A stretch of 64,000 bases of DNA. Source: Confluentibacter citreus (GTDB lineage Bacteria; Bacteroidota; Bacteroidia; Flavobacteriales; Flavobacteriaceae). The position numbers were made by a program, and so were the translations under genes. Location of the stretch: positions 62,001 through 126,000 of the forward strand of contig NZ_NIXN01000004.1 in NCBI RefSeq assembly GCF_002807055.1, in the 5' to 3' direction. Of this stretch, positions 7,509 to 16,247 are shown piece after piece. Each line of letters begins with the position of its first letter. The stretch's first letter is position 1. The notes below the pieces were generated by a model, which saw nothing but the letters and a program-made list of their open reading frames with translations, did no database searches and was not told the origin of the DNA.

Positions 7509-10337
7509 TTAATACCAGCGCCTTCTAAATAATCCTAATAAAGATTGGGGATCTACAGTAAACTTAAACCTGATTTTTTGAGAATAATGAGGCTGTGCTA
7601 ATTCCCAGCCTAAATTGGAATAAACAGGGAAATAAATTTCAAAATAATCGGTTACTAAATTGATTCTAATGCCCGAGTCATAAACAAATTTAGGGCTGCT
7701 GAATTTGTTTTTAACAATACCCAAGTCGCCATAAGCTAAAATATATTTCCAAAGTGTGGTACTTGTGTTTATTGTTGAAATCCATTGGTTTGCAAAAGAT
7801 GGATCTAACTTCGATTTAAATCCTCCTTCGGCATCTATGTATTGTTGGCTAAAAATTCCAGTAGATTCAGATCGCCCTAGATAATTATAATCAAACAAAT
7901 AATCTGTAGGTCTATCTAATGCGAAACTAAAATAGTTTGAGTTGGCATCATTTTTATTCATTAAAAATGCTCCTGTGAAAAAGCGTAAATTGAATTGCCG
8001 ATTGCTTTCAAAGAGTTTTCTGTATTCATAATTAAAAGACACCTTGCTGAAGGTTTCTGCTATTTGAAAATCGGCTACCCACTTATTGAAATTAATTAAA
8101 TTGTCATTTGAACTAATAAAATTAATATTAAATACACTATAATTAGGTTTTGATATATTCAGTAAATTAGACGTGTCTTCATCTCTTTGGATATCAATAT
8201 ATCTGAATTTCAGGGCTTTTATCTTGTTAGACCTAAAGTCATCATCTTCCCTGAAAAGAAGGGAGACGGAGGGCATTAATTGTCTAACAAATAAATCTTT
8301 AGCATACGAGTTGTATGCGCCACTTAAACCAAAACTCATGTAATATAAGTTGCTGTTTTCAATGTTGTGAATATAAAAAACAGACCCAGAGCCGGTAAAG
8401 GATTTAGAATTAAGTGAATATTTAGGTTGTATTTTATAGTTAAAAGGTCTTCTTAACAATGTGGCATTATATATTCTCGTACCTAATGTTATACCATCAT
8501 AAATATTATTAAATTCCAATAGGGGCATAAAAAAAACTTGATTGTAATTGGGGTCTTCTACGTCTTTGAAGAGCCTAAATTGGAGTGGTTTGTTATTAAA
8601 AAAGAATCCTTTTAAAGATTTCCAGTTATCTCTTAAATTATACTCAGGAATAACTTGGTTGTAATTCAAAACCAATTTGTTGGCATCGTTTCTGGGTATT
8701 GTAATCGATTTTTCTTCTTTAATATTCTCTATCCAGGTTTTAGATACAATACTATCATTATTCAAAGCGTATAATGATATAGGCGCATTATTTTTCCTTT
8801 TATTTTTTATGGTCAACCAGATAGAATCTTCGGTCTTTTTTACTTTTTTTATTTTGAAATCTATCTTTTCGCGTGTTTTTATATAATCTTCAAAAAACCA
8901 GTCAATATTCTTTGATGTTTTAGATTTTATAAAAGTTTCAAACTCTTTGGGAGATGTAGGTTCTAGTCTTGTAGTCGCTAAATAATATTTTAAAGCATTT
9001 TTTACAATATCATGATTTACAAAATCATCAAGGTATTCAAAGCCAATCCCAGCTTTGTATTTGTTGGCAATATTTTTGTTGAACTTTAATAAAGAATCTT
9101 TGGCCATTGACAAAGGTTGGTCTCTATTGGTTCTAGCCATAAGCATATAGGCTAAATCGTATTTGTCATTGTATTTTAAATCGGCTGCATGAAAAGATCT
9201 TATGCCCCAAATGTTGGCAATGGATCCCAGAAATTTCATATCTGGGTAGTTTTCTTCAACATAATTAATCATGTAATACATTTGGATGCCATCTATAAGC
9301 CATTGGTCTTTTCTTGGATTGATTAGCAATGTGTTTTCCAAATAATTTTGCAATCCTATTTTTAAGAGTTTTAATTCATAATTAAAACTATCAGGGTAGG
9401 TGCGAATAAATTTTGGTAAAAAATTAAGTCCATAAACAGGCTCTTTTTCTATATCTATTTGAGATAATAGAAGTTTTTTGTGGGGATATTCTCCGAGATT
9501 ATCCAACATAAATTTAGAAACTCTCTCTATCGTTAAAACTTTATCTATAAGACTTAAACCTTCATCATTAATATTGGTAACGAATGCTAAATTTTCGTTT
9601 TCAAAGGTTTCAAAAGTCTTAATTTTATTTATAAATAATTTGTTGTTAACCCTGTTATTTCCTTTTAATATAACCTTTTGTTTGTTAGATGTTTGGGATG
9701 ACTCTTCTGTGTTTAATTCTGAAGTTAGATAATATCCTTTTGGGTACTCTATTTCTATCCTGATATCTGCTTTGGGAATAAATAAATCGTCTAAATTTTT
9801 ATTGCTATAATAATGCCATTCGCCATCATAAACGGCAGGGGTAATATACCAATATCTTAGGTTTGCATCACCGGTAGGTGTCATACCATAGTCTGTGAAA
9901 GCGTCACTTGGAATTTTTACAACATATTGCAGGCTTATTGTATAGGCTTGGTTTGGTTCTAAAGGCGACATCAAATCAACTTTTATGACATCTATTTGGT
10001 TTTTAAGTTCGTTAAAAACCAAATCTCGATCGTTTTGTTTGATAGACGATATGATGGAGTAGCCTCGGTCTTTATCCTTGGCCAAATGAAAATCATTAAT
10101 ATATTCATCTGCCAATCGTTCGGCCAAAGCTGTTTTTTTATTTGAATAACTTTGGTTCCAATTGTTCAAATAAATGCTTTGTAATGTGTCTTGAGAGGTG
10201 TTTTGGTATGTTATGATTTGGGATATAGTTATTTGTCCGCTTTGCATGTCAAAATCAGCTTTAAGATCAATGTTATTTTGACCAAAAACTGTTATAGAAG
10301 AAATAAGAATAAGGAAATATAGAAAACGCAATTTCAA
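7509..10337 (-). CDS. M1 aminopeptidase-like protein fused to an outer-membrane beta-barrel, zinc site lost
   Basis: This exported protein (942 aa) has signal peptide MKLRFLYFLILISSITVFGQ. Residues about 25-230 resemble the N-terminal beta domain of M1 (gluzincin) peptidases and 260-520 the catalytic domain. Where HExxH is expected there is YELKL (320-324), and the distal LxEG glutamate segment is WLIDG (346-350), so the zinc ligands are missing. From about 620 the sequence is alternating, aromatic-rich strands and ends RRRWY with a terminal aromatic, as outer-membrane barrels do. I infer a surface or periplasmic binding or assembly role rather than proteolysis. It stands alone, with 169 and 111 bp gaps on either side. 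Confidence 0.7.
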   Translation of the reverse strand: MKLRFLYFLILISSITVFGQNNIDLKADFDMQSGQITISQIITYQNTSQDTLQSIYLNNWNQSYSNKKTALAERLADEYINDFHLAKDKDRGYSIISSIKQNDRDLVFNELKNQIDVIKVDLMSPLEPNQAYTISLQYVVKIPSDAFTDYGMTPTGDANLRYWYITPAVYDGEWHYYSNKNLDDLFIPKADIRIEIEYPKGYYLTSELNTEESSQTSNKQKVILKGNNRVNNKLFINKIKTFETFENENLAFVTNINDEGLSLIDKVLTIERVSKFMLDNLGEYPHKKLLLSQIDIEKEPVYGLNFLPKFIRTYPDSFNYELKLLKIGLQNYLENTLLINPRKDQWLIDGIQMYYMINYVEENYPDMKFLGSIANIWGIRSFHAADLKYNDKYDLAYMLMARTNRDQPLSMAKDSLLKFNKNIANKYKAGIGFEYLDDFVNHDIVKNALKYYLATTRLEPTSPKEFETFIKSKTSKNIDWFFEDYIKTREKIDFKIKKVKKTEDSIWLTIKNKRKNNAPISLYALNNDSIVSKTWIENIKEEKSITIPRNDANKLVLNYNQVIPEYNLRDNWKSLKGFFFNNKPLQFRLFKDVEDPNYNQVFFMPLLEFNNIYDGITLGTRIYNATLLRRPFNYKIQPKYSLNSKSFTGSGSVFYIHNIENSNLYYMSFGLSGAYNSYAKDLFVRQLMPSVSLLFREDDDFRSNKIKALKFRYIDIQRDEDTSNLLNISKPNYSVFNINFISSNDNLINFNKWVADFQIAETFSKVSFNYEYRKLFESNRQFNLRFFTGAFLMNKNDANSNYFSFALDRPTDYLFDYNYLGRSESTGIFSQQYIDAEGGFKSKLDPSFANQWISTINTSTTLWKYILAYGDLGIVKNKFSSPKFVYDSGIRINLVTDYFEIYFPVYSNLGWELAQPHYSQKIRFKFTVDPQSLLGLFRRRWY

Positions 10338-10448
10338 TTTATAGCAATAACATTAAATAGATTATATTTTATAAGGCATGACAATATAGTAATTTAGTTG
10401 ATTCTTTTCTTTAAGTTATTCACAAACATAAAATCACTATTAAAGTAT

Positions 10449-11138
10449 TTAGAAATTAGGACTTAACGCCGATCCATTATAGAAAGAATTGAGGATGCTG
10501 ACTACTTCATCTTCAGTATCTACTAGATGTATTAAATCCATATCCTTAGCACTTATGTTACCATTACTTTCTAAAAGAGTTGCTTTTATCCAATCTAACA
10601 ATCCTTTCCAAAATGTTGTTCCCACTAGAATAATTGGGAATTTTTCAATCTTATGGGTTTGTATTAATGTGATGGCCTCAAACAATTCATCTAAAGTTCC
10701 AAATCCTCCAGGCATGACCACAAAGCCTTGTGAATATTTTACAAACATAACTTTCCGCACAAAAAAGTAGTCGAAATCCATGTTCTTATCAGAGTCTATA
10801 TATGGGTTGTCGTGTTGTTCAAAAGGCAAATCGATGTTTAAGCCTACAGAAGTACCACCTGCTAAATTTGCTCCTTTATTGCCTGCTTCCATAATACCCG
10901 GGCCGCCACCTGTAATAACACCGTAGCCCGCTTCAACAATGCGTTTAGCTATTTTCTCTGCAAGGATATAGTTTGGGTCTTCCGACTTGGTTCTTGCTGA
11001 ACCAAAAATAGAAACACAAGGACCTATTAAGCCCATCTTTTCAAACCCATAAACAAACTCTCCCATGATTTTGAAAATCGCCCAAGAGTCATTGGTTTTT
11101 ATTTCATTCCATCTTTTGTGGTGTTTATCTTGTGTCAT
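10449..11138 (-). CDS. LOG-family Rossmann-fold protein (TIGR00730)
   Basis: This cytoplasmic protein (229 aa) has the two LOG motifs GGGPGIMEAGN (about 78-88) and PGGFGTLDE (about 142-150). These form the nucleotide-binding active site of cytokinin-riboside-5'-monophosphate phosphoribohydrolases and related nucleotide 5'-monophosphate nucleosidases. In bacteria the substrate is usually an ordinary or modified nucleoside monophosphate. It lies 53 bp downstream of uvrA on the same strand and may be co-transcribed with it. Confidence 0.88.
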   Translation of the reverse strand: MTQDKHHKRWNEIKTNDSWAIFKIMGEFVYGFEKMGLIGPCVSIFGSARTKSEDPNYILAEKIAKRIVEAGYGVITGGGPGIMEAGNKGANLAGGTSVGLNIDLPFEQHDNPYIDSDKNMDFDYFFVRKVMFVKYSQGFVVMPGGFGTLDELFEAITLIQTHKIEKFPIILVGTTFWKGLLDWIKATLLESNGNISAKDMDLIHLVDTEDEVVSILNSFYNGSALSPNF

Positions 11139-11191
11139 AGATTTTTAAATATTTTATTTTTAGACTAGTATTCCTATAAAATTAGAACATA

Positions 11192-14023
11192 TCAATTTAA
11201 TTCTTTTTTGAGAAATTTCGCTGTGTAACTTTTTTTGTGTTTTGCGACTTCTTCAGGTGTGCCTTCTACAATGATTTGCCCGCCACCTTTTCCGCCTTCA
11301 TACCCAATGTCTATAATATGGTCAACGGTTTTAATAACATCCAAATTATGTTCTATAATTAAAACGGTATTACCTTTGTTTGCTAATTTATTAAGAACAA
11401 CCATTAACACCCTAATGTCTTCAAAATGAAGTCCGGTTGTTGGTTCGTCTAATATGTAAAAGGTGTTTCCCGTATCCCGTTTACTTAGCTCAGTTGCCAA
11501 TTTTATACGCTGGGCTTCACCCCCCGAAAGTGTTGTGCTTTGTTGTCCTAAAGTAATATAGCCCAGACCCACATCATTAATGGTTTTAAGTTTGTTATGG
11601 ATTTTTGGAATGTGTTCAAAAAAATCGACAGCTTCATTAATGGTCATATTAAGCACATCACTAATGGATTTACCTTTATACCGAATCTCTAATGTTTCCC
11701 GGTTAAAACGTTTCCCCTGACAGGTTTCGCATTCTACATAAACATCTGGTAGAAAATTCATTTCTATAACACGTAAACCGCCACCTTGGCACGTTTCACA
11801 ACGTCCGCCAGCTACATTAAAACTAAAACGCCCAGCTTTATAACCGCGAATCATCGCTTCGGGAATTTTTGCAAATAAGGTTCTAATTTCACTAAAGGTT
11901 CCTGTATAAGTTACAGGGTTGCTACGAGGCGTTCGCCCAATGGGAGATTGATTGATATCGATCACTTTATCAATGTGCTCCAAACCACTGATGCTTTTAT
12001 AGGACATGGGTTTTTTCACACCATTAAAATAATGCGCGTTTAAAATAGGGTATAGGGTTTCATTTATTAATGTGGATTTTCCACTACCAGAAACACCAGT
12101 TACGCCAATCATTTTTCCTAAAGGAAGTTTTACGGACACATTTTTTAAATTATTTCCGGTGCAGCCTTTTAATTCTAAAAATTTCCCGTTGCCTTCCCTG
12201 CGTTTTTTCGGAATTTCTATTTGTTTGGTACCGTTTAAATAATCGGCAGTAAGTGTGTGATGCGTTAAAAGTTCTTTTGGTGTTCCAATACTGATTATTT
12301 CTCCACCATATTTACCTGCTTTCGGACCAATATCAATCACATAATCGGCACGCTCTATCATGTCTTTATCGTGTTCAACGACAATTACCGAATTACCTAA
12401 ATCCCTTAATGAAATCAAAGAGTTAATCAGTTTTTCGTTATCTCGTTGGTGTAACCCAATACTAGGTTCGTCCAAAATATAAAGCACACCAACCAGTTGC
12501 GAACCAATTTGTGTTGCGAGACGGATACGTTGTGCTTCACCACCAGATAGTGATTTTGAGCTTCGATTTAAGGATAAATAATCTAAACCAACATCCAATA
12601 AAAATTGTAATCTAGCTTTGATTTCTTTAATAATTTCTTCAGAAATTTTTAGTTGCTTTTCAGACAGATGATTATGTAAATCGTTAAACCAATTGGTTAG
12701 TTCAACAATATCAGCATTCGCTAATTCTGCAATATTCTTGTTGTTTATTTTGAAATACAATGATTCTTTTTTCAGCCTGGAGCCATGACATTCTGGACAA
12801 ACAATTTTATCCATGTAGTCTTTTGCCCAACGTTTTAAAGAAGTGGATTCTGCTGTTTTATATTGATTTTCAATAAAGTTGGCAACGCCTTCAAAATCAA
12901 TTTTATAATCTCGTGTAACACCCAACGTTTTACTTTCCACCGAAAATTTTTCATTGCCACCATACAAAATCATTTGTTTGGCGACTTCAGGAATATCTTT
13001 GTAGGCATCGGTTAATTTAAAATTGAAACGTTGCGCAATGGCTTCAAACTGTTTAAATATCCAACTGTTTTTTTCGGGTCCGTGAGGAAGTAATGCACCA
13101 TTCTTAATGGATAAAGTTTCGTCTGGAACAATTTTTTTTGTATTTACTTCATATAATTCACCGATTCCGTTACAATGGTCGCACGCACCTTTAGGGGAAT
13201 TGAATGAAAAATTGTTAGGTTCAGGATTTGGATATGAAATCCCAGAAGTTGGACACATTAAATTTCTACTGAAATAACGCACTTCGTTTGTGTCTTGATC
13301 AATCACCATTAAAACATCTTCGCCATGGTACATCGCTGTGTTGATACTTTCCGTCAAGCGTTTATCATTATCGATGGTATCATCAATTTTTAGCCTATCA
13401 ATAACGATTTCGACATCATGTGTTTTGTAACGATCTAGCATCATGCCTTTGGTGATGTCTTTTATATCCCCATCGGTTCTTACTTTCACAAAGCCTTGTT
13501 TGGCAATTTGTTCAAACAATTCGCGGTAATGTCCTTTTCGAGAACGAACAACAGGGGCTAGAATATTGATGCGCTTGTCTTTAAAATCAGTAATAATAAG
13601 CTCTTTAATTTGCTCATCGTTATAACTTATCATTTTATCGCCCGTGTTATAGCTATACGCATCACTGGCTCGTGCAAATAATAAGCGAAGAAAATCGTAA
13701 ATCTCAGTAATGGTACCAACGGTAGAGCGCGGTGATTTACTGGTTGTTTTTTGCTCAATGGCAATAACAGGTGATAAGCCATCAATTTTATCTACATCAG
13801 GACGCTCCAATCCACCTAAAAATTGTCGGGCATAAGCCGAAAAAGTCTCAATATAACGACGCTGTCCTTCAGCATAAATAGTATCAAAAGCTAAAGACGA
13901 TTTTCCGCTTCCTGATAAACCGGTAATAACCACTAATTTTTCACGAGGAATCGAAACATCAATATTTTTAAGATTGTGCACTCTGGCACCTTTTACTTCA
14001 ATAAAATCCTCAAATTGGCTCAT
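11192..14023 (-). CDS. uvrA: excinuclease ABC subunit UvrA
   Basis: This damage-recognition ATPase of nucleotide excision repair (943 aa, full length) shows Walker A motifs GLSGSGKSS (about 35-43) and GVSGSGKST in the second half, and two ABC signatures (LSGGEAQRI, seen twice). Zinc-binding cysteine pairs are at CDHC...CPEC and CETCQGGG...CETCQGKR. It should act with UvrB and UvrC, which are not in this window. On the minus strand a -7 box TACCTTTG lies about 40 bp upstream of the start. Confidence 0.97.
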   Translation of the reverse strand: MSQFEDFIEVKGARVHNLKNIDVSIPREKLVVITGLSGSGKSSLAFDTIYAEGQRRYIETFSAYARQFLGGLERPDVDKIDGLSPVIAIEQKTTSKSPRSTVGTITEIYDFLRLLFARASDAYSYNTGDKMISYNDEQIKELIITDFKDKRINILAPVVRSRKGHYRELFEQIAKQGFVKVRTDGDIKDITKGMMLDRYKTHDVEIVIDRLKIDDTIDNDKRLTESINTAMYHGEDVLMVIDQDTNEVRYFSRNLMCPTSGISYPNPEPNNFSFNSPKGACDHCNGIGELYEVNTKKIVPDETLSIKNGALLPHGPEKNSWIFKQFEAIAQRFNFKLTDAYKDIPEVAKQMILYGGNEKFSVESKTLGVTRDYKIDFEGVANFIENQYKTAESTSLKRWAKDYMDKIVCPECHGSRLKKESLYFKINNKNIAELANADIVELTNWFNDLHNHLSEKQLKISEEIIKEIKARLQFLLDVGLDYLSLNRSSKSLSGGEAQRIRLATQIGSQLVGVLYILDEPSIGLHQRDNEKLINSLISLRDLGNSVIVVEHDKDMIERADYVIDIGPKAGKYGGEIISIGTPKELLTHHTLTADYLNGTKQIEIPKKRREGNGKFLELKGCTGNNLKNVSVKLPLGKMIGVTGVSGSGKSTLINETLYPILNAHYFNGVKKPMSYKSISGLEHIDKVIDINQSPIGRTPRSNPVTYTGTFSEIRTLFAKIPEAMIRGYKAGRFSFNVAGGRCETCQGGGLRVIEMNFLPDVYVECETCQGKRFNRETLEIRYKGKSISDVLNMTINEAVDFFEHIPKIHNKLKTINDVGLGYITLGQQSTTLSGGEAQRIKLATELSKRDTGNTFYILDEPTTGLHFEDIRVLMVVLNKLANKGNTVLIIEHNLDVIKTVDHIIDIGYEGGKGGGQIIVEGTPEEVAKHKKSYTAKFLKKELN

Positions 14024-14037
14024 AAATTATAGGCAAA

Positions 14038-14058
14038 CCTGCCTGTTCGGCAGACAGG
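14038..14058. repeat. imperfect palindrome in the uvrA leader
   Basis: The arms CCTGCCTG and CAGACAGG (one mismatch in 8) flank a TTCGG loop. The hairpin sits between the predicted -7 box (14063-14070) and the uvrA start, so it would be at or near the 5' end of the uvrA mRNA. Confidence 0.5.
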
Positions 14059-14062
14059 AGTG

Positions 14063-14070
14063 CAAAGGTA
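14063..14070 (-). promoter_or_regulatory. candidate uvrA -7 box
   Basis: On the minus strand this is TACCTTTG, an exact match to the Bacteroidota -7 consensus TAnnTTTG, about 40 bp before the uvrA ATG. No clear TTG is found 19-21 bp upstream, so only the -7 half is supported. Confidence 0.5.
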
Positions 14071-14122
14071 CAATTTTAGTTATTAAATTTATGTGAAGAT
14101 TTAATTCTAATAAGAAAACCAG

Positions 14123-14605
14123 TCACTCTTCTAAAACTTCAAGATGTACAATTAAAAAGCCGGTTAGCTTGTGCTTTGTAATTTCCATAAAGGCTTTTTT
14201 CGATAAATCAATTTCCCTGTCTTTAACAAAAGGGCCTCTATCGTTTACGGTTACAATTACAAATTCGTTATTAACCGTATTTGTTACCTTGATTTTAGTT
14301 CCAAATTTTAGTGTTCTATGGGCAGCGGTGTATAAATTGTTATCAAATTTTTCACCACTAGCAGTTTTTCTACCATTAAATTTATCGTGGTAGTAAGAGG
14401 CATGTACATTCTCTTTATAAGGTATGTATGTTGTAAGTGAGGAATCTATAGCAATAGTGTCAGTTAAAACACTATCTACATGTATGTTATTAAAATGCGA
14501 TGTTTTGTTGGTGCCTACTTTAGCAGCTGTATTAGAAAAACTGCTTATGAAAACAAGTAAGCACAAAAAACTTAGGGGTTTAATAAATAATACAGTAAGC
14601 TTCAT
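14123..14605 (-). CDS. RlpA-like septal ring lytic transglycosylase family protein
   Basis: This exported protein (160 aa) has a signal peptide at about 1-28 and one double-psi beta-barrel domain (about 65-158). RlpA-type landmarks are ASYYHDKFNGRKTASGE, AAHRTLKFGTKIKVTN and VNDRGPFVKDREIDLS, which include the conserved H, D and R/G-P positions. RlpA proteins bind or cleave denuded peptidoglycan at the division septum. There is no SPOR domain, so it is a short version and cleavage activity is inferred only. Confidence 0.87.
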   Translation of the reverse strand: MKLTVLFIKPLSFLCLLVFISSFSNTAAKVGTNKTSHFNNIHVDSVLTDTIAIDSSLTTYIPYKENVHASYYHDKFNGRKTASGEKFDNNLYTAAHRTLKFGTKIKVTNTVNNEFVIVTVNDRGPFVKDREIDLSKKAFMEITKHKLTGFLIVHLEVLEE

Positions 14606-14734
14606 GTTTTTATTTACTTATCAATTAAATGAGCTAATATAGTTTTAAATAGTAAAAAGTAAGTTTAAGAACGTAACCGTTTAGTTTTTGTTGTAATGGG
14701 TTGATATTTTTTTGATTATTTTTTTAAAAAAAAA

Positions 14735-14759
14735 GAAGCTACATAAAATATGTAGCTTC
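14735..14759 (-). terminator. intrinsic terminator for the 14783-15151 gene
   Basis: A perfect 10-bp stem (GAAGCTACAT / ATGTAGCTTC) with a 5-base loop is followed on the minus strand by nine T residues (A tract 14726-14734 on plus). It lies 24 bp downstream of the minus-strand gene stop. Confidence 0.88.
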
Positions 14760-14782
14760 AATAAATGTTTGATTAAAAAATA

Positions 14783-15151
14783 TTATCTGTTTGCTATCGA
14801 AATTTCACCAGAATTTAATGATTTTTCATAGTTTGCCCTTACTTTTTTTACGAATCCAAAGAATTGTGTATCATCTTTTTTCTCTAAAATAACGTAAGTG
14901 TTTCCGTTAGATTTTGTTATCACTTCTTTTACCACAACATGATTTCCATGAACGCTTTTGTAATTAGCCACTTTTCCTTTTTTGGCAATGATATTTAACT
15001 TTGGAAAGAAGACATGATTGTATTCACTTCCAGATGGTGTGTTAATTATCAAAACATCCCCCACTTGTGGTTCATTTTGGTTGGTTAAAGGGTTGTTGTT
15101 GGCAAATGTAATTCCAAAAGCAAAAAACAATAAAAAGCATATTTTTCTCAT
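14783..15151 (-). CDS. small secreted protein of unknown function
   Basis: This 122-residue protein begins with signal peptide MRKICFLLFFAFGITFA. The mature part is about 105 residues, basic and strand-rich, with the segment QVGDVLIINTPSGSEYNHVFFPK. No family is recognised. It is a single-gene unit with its own intrinsic terminator, and a 418-bp AT-rich divergent region separates it from the next gene. Confidence 0.7.
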   Translation of the reverse strand: MRKICFLLFFAFGITFANNNPLTNQNEPQVGDVLIINTPSGSEYNHVFFPKLNIIAKKGKVANYKSVHGNHVVVKEVITKSNGNTYVILEKKDDTQFFGFVKKVRANYEKSLNSGEISIANR

Positions 15152-15569
15152 AATTTCTAAATTTTAAAGGGTTATTTTATTTATTTGATACTAAATTAGC
15201 TCTTAGATTGCGTATTTTAAAATCTGTTAAGATTAATTAACTTTTGTGTTTTTTAAGTATTTTTTATACAATACCCCATAGCTTTAGGGGTATATTTCCA
15301 CCTTTAATTAAAGTTTTAATCGCATGTACTTTGTAGCAAATAGTCATTTGGTTTTTTTGGTTAATTAAAGTATAGTAACCCCTTAAAAAAGCAGGGTTAA
15401 TACTTTATAAAAAAATATAGACTTTAACATATTGTTAATAATTAATTTATGATTTTTCTTTCAAAATAATCAGTTAAATATTATTGTTCCATTTTGGAGT
15501 TTTAAATGTCTTGTTTCATGAACTTTTTCTATAATTGCAGTAAAATGATATTAATTTAATTCAGCAAAT
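15152..15569. other. 418-bp divergent intergenic region with two inverted repeats
   Basis: No convincing gene is present. Two inverted repeats are visible. One has arms ATACCCC / GGGGTAT at 15271-15293. The other, at 15366-15407, pairs TAAAGTAT+TAACCC with GGGTTA+ATACTTTA around a 12-base loop, with a 2-base bulge. They could be operators for either divergent gene or structures in an unannotated RNA. Confidence 0.5.
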
Positions 15570-16094
15570 ATGAAATTATTAGGAATTGGCTCTCGGGTCA
15601 GCCATTCGGAATACGGAAAAGGTGTTGTTACTAATGTAACATCCCAGCATTATTGGGTAACATTTATTGAAAACGGATTGGAAACCATTGATTTGGATAG
15701 TGAATTAGAAGTTATTGAAGCAGCTGATGGCGATGTTGACACCGTTAGCTTTTTTGATATAGAAAGCAGTTTGGTAGATATCCTTAAAAAGTGGAGCGAT
15801 GTTAGCGAAGTTGTGCCCATTGCGGATAAATATAAAGGCGGAAGACTTATTTTAGAACCTGCTGATACTAGTTTAAAGCCCTATGAGTTACCTATCGACA
15901 CCTTTTTCCATAAAATCACTATGGTACGCGATAGATTGCGCGTTATGGAACAGCGCATCAATGCCAGTGACTTAGATGAACAAAGTAAAATAGATTTACA
16001 GCAATATATTACCAGAATTTATGGTAGTTTAACCAGTTTTAATATTCTCTTCAAATCTAAAAATCATCAGTTTGTGGGACAAAAGGGAAGTTAA
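15570..16094 (+). CDS. hypothetical cytoplasmic protein with an N-terminal small beta-barrel
   Basis: This 174-residue soluble protein has an N-terminal segment (about 5-45: GSRVSHSEYGKGVVTNV...YWVTFIENGLETIDL) that looks like a Tudor/SH3-like barrel of the kind found in CarD-like or helicase-tail modules. The rest is helical and charged. It resembles a protein widely annotated as hypothetical in Flavobacteriia. The domain reading is pattern-based and no function is assigned. A hairpin with T-run at 16212-16234 ends the unit. Confidence 0.75.
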   Translation: MKLLGIGSRVSHSEYGKGVVTNVTSQHYWVTFIENGLETIDLDSELEVIEAADGDVDTVSFFDIESSLVDILKKWSDVSEVVPIADKYKGGRLILEPADTSLKPYELPIDTFFHKITMVRDRLRVMEQRINASDLDEQSKIDLQQYITRIYGSLTSFNILFKSKNHQFVGQKGS

Positions 16095-16211
16095 AATATT
16101 TTAATTATTGAATTATATTATGGAGGCTAAACGTAAGTTTTGCCTTTTTTTATGTTTTACTCATTCAAAAGACGACTTCACTCATTATTGGTTTTATAAT
16201 ACCGTTGTTGG

Positions 16212-16234
16212 GTTTAGTTTTAAGCTAAACTTTT
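16212..16234 (+). terminator. weak intrinsic terminator
   Basis: The stem GTTTAG / CTAAAC (6 bp) has a 7-base loop and is followed by four T. It lies 118 bp after the hypothetical gene and 14 bp before the ATG of the VWA gene. Confidence 0.45.
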
Positions 16235-16247
16235 AAAATCGACTATT

